DNA of 6,815 nucleotides from Candidatus Uhrbacteria bacterium (GTDB lineage Bacteria; Patescibacteriota; Patescibacteriia; UBA9934; UBA11717), in assembly GCA_018701105.1 (NCBI GenBank), contig JABIWD010000061.1:1-6815 (forward strand). The letters run 5' to 3'. Below, in pieces: positions 6,560 through 6,815 of the stretch. Under the pieces are notes generated by a model. That model searched no databases. It was not told the origin of the DNA and saw nothing but the letters and a program-made list of their open reading frames with translations. Position numbers and translations under genes: made by a program. Each line of letters opens with the position of its first letter. Position 1 is the first letter of the stretch.

Positions 6560-6565
6560 AGTAGC

Positions 6566-6571
6566 AGGAGG
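6566..6571 (+). promoter_or_regulatory. Shine-Dalgarno AGGAGG fixing the start at 6576
   Basis: A consensus AGGAGG four bases (ACCT) before the ATG at 6576, or seven bases before the in-frame second ATG at 6579. This is the best ribosome binding site in the window and supports the following open frame as a real gene even though it is cut by the window edge. Confidence 0.7.
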
Positions 6572-6575
6572 ACCT

Positions 6576-6815
6576 ATGATGTTGAAGCCAAGGTTGATCG
6601 CGATCGCAAAGCTGACTGCCCTCACAATCGCAAGCAACGGGCCAGGACTGATCCTGGTGCTGTACGGCTTTGTGATTTTCGGGCTTTCGGTCACAGAGAA
6701 GATAGACGTGAACAAGATCATGCTGATGTTTCTCGCAGGGATGATGTACGTCGCCATCCCAATGAGGTGGATGAGCAGGTGGATCGACGCCAAGATCTCT
6801 CAGGTAGAAGAAGAA
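6576..6815 (+). CDS. Unrecognised small membrane protein, 3'-truncated by window edge
   Basis: An ATG-started frame stays open for all 80 codons to the right edge, with no stop seen. The product starts MMLKPRLIAIAK. It has one long hydrophobic segment around residues 15-39 (ending GLILVLYGFVIFGLSV), a short charged linker TEKIDVNK (40-47), a second hydrophobic segment rich in Met (48-64), then a mixed RWMSRWIDAK stretch and an acidic end EEE at the cut. I see no family motif and cannot name it. Support for it being real comes from the near-consensus promoter and AGGAGG site directly upstream and from the divergent layout with the flippase gene. Either ATG (6576 or 6579) could be the start. 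It might be a helper of the glycan pathway or unrelated. The opposite-strand frame across this DNA lacks such signals and is a shadow. Confidence 0.68.
   Translation, partial: MMLKPRLIAIAKLTALTIASNGPGLILVLYGFVIFGLSVTEKIDVNKIMLMFLAGMMYVAIPMRWMSRWIDAKISQVEEE

Noticed and set aside
6527..6793. Minus-strand 88-aa frame at the right edge
   Set aside because: It is antisense to the open frame from 6576, lacks a ribosome site, and its translation looks like a random hydrophobic antisense product; the plus-strand frame has promoter and AGGAGG.

Overview
The window looks like a bacterial chromosome fragment using the standard code: TGA acts as a real stop in def and in three of the minus-strand genes. 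Its gene density, four-base ATGA overlaps, streamlined proteins and a copy of the GTCATTGCGAG...GAAGCAA type intergenic repeat would fit a small-genome lineage such as Candidate Phyla Radiation/Patescibacteria. That placement is inference; no taxonomic marker here is decisive.

Layout. The plus strand at the left (1-1347) carries the end of def (peptide deformylase) overlapping fmt (methionyl-tRNA formyltransferase), the two enzymes of the N-formyl-methionine cycle, closed by a perfect 13-bp-stem terminator in which the fmt stop codon sits. A 457-bp convergent intergenic region (1348-1804) follows. It holds an interrupted inverted-repeat (REP/MITE-like) element and, on the minus strand, what appears to be an independent small RNA gene with its own sigma70-like promoter, a foldable body of about 115-130 nt and a GC-rich hairpin followed by TTTTATTTT.

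The minus strand from 6490 down to 1805 is a four-gene envelope glycan operon transcribed in the order flippase (Wzx-like) -> GT4 glycosyltransferase -> GT2 glycosyltransferase -> O-antigen polymerase/ligase (Wzy/WaaL-like). All three junctions are ATGA start/stop overlaps, so the four proteins are probably translationally coupled. The pathway logic is that the two cytoplasmic glycosyltransferases extend a lipid-linked sugar, the flippase turns it across the membrane, and the polymerase/ligase joins or transfers it on the outside. No initiating sugar-phosphate transferase, nucleotide-sugar gene or chain-length regulator is present here.

At the right edge a divergent promoter region (6491-6575) precedes an incomplete plus-strand ORF (6576 to window end). 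It encodes an unrecognised small membrane protein with a textbook promoter (TTGACA-17-TATACA) and an AGGAGG ribosome binding site.

The conserved enzymes are secure. The least characterised items are the minus-strand small RNA candidate, whose architecture loosely resembles 6S RNA, and the truncated membrane protein.
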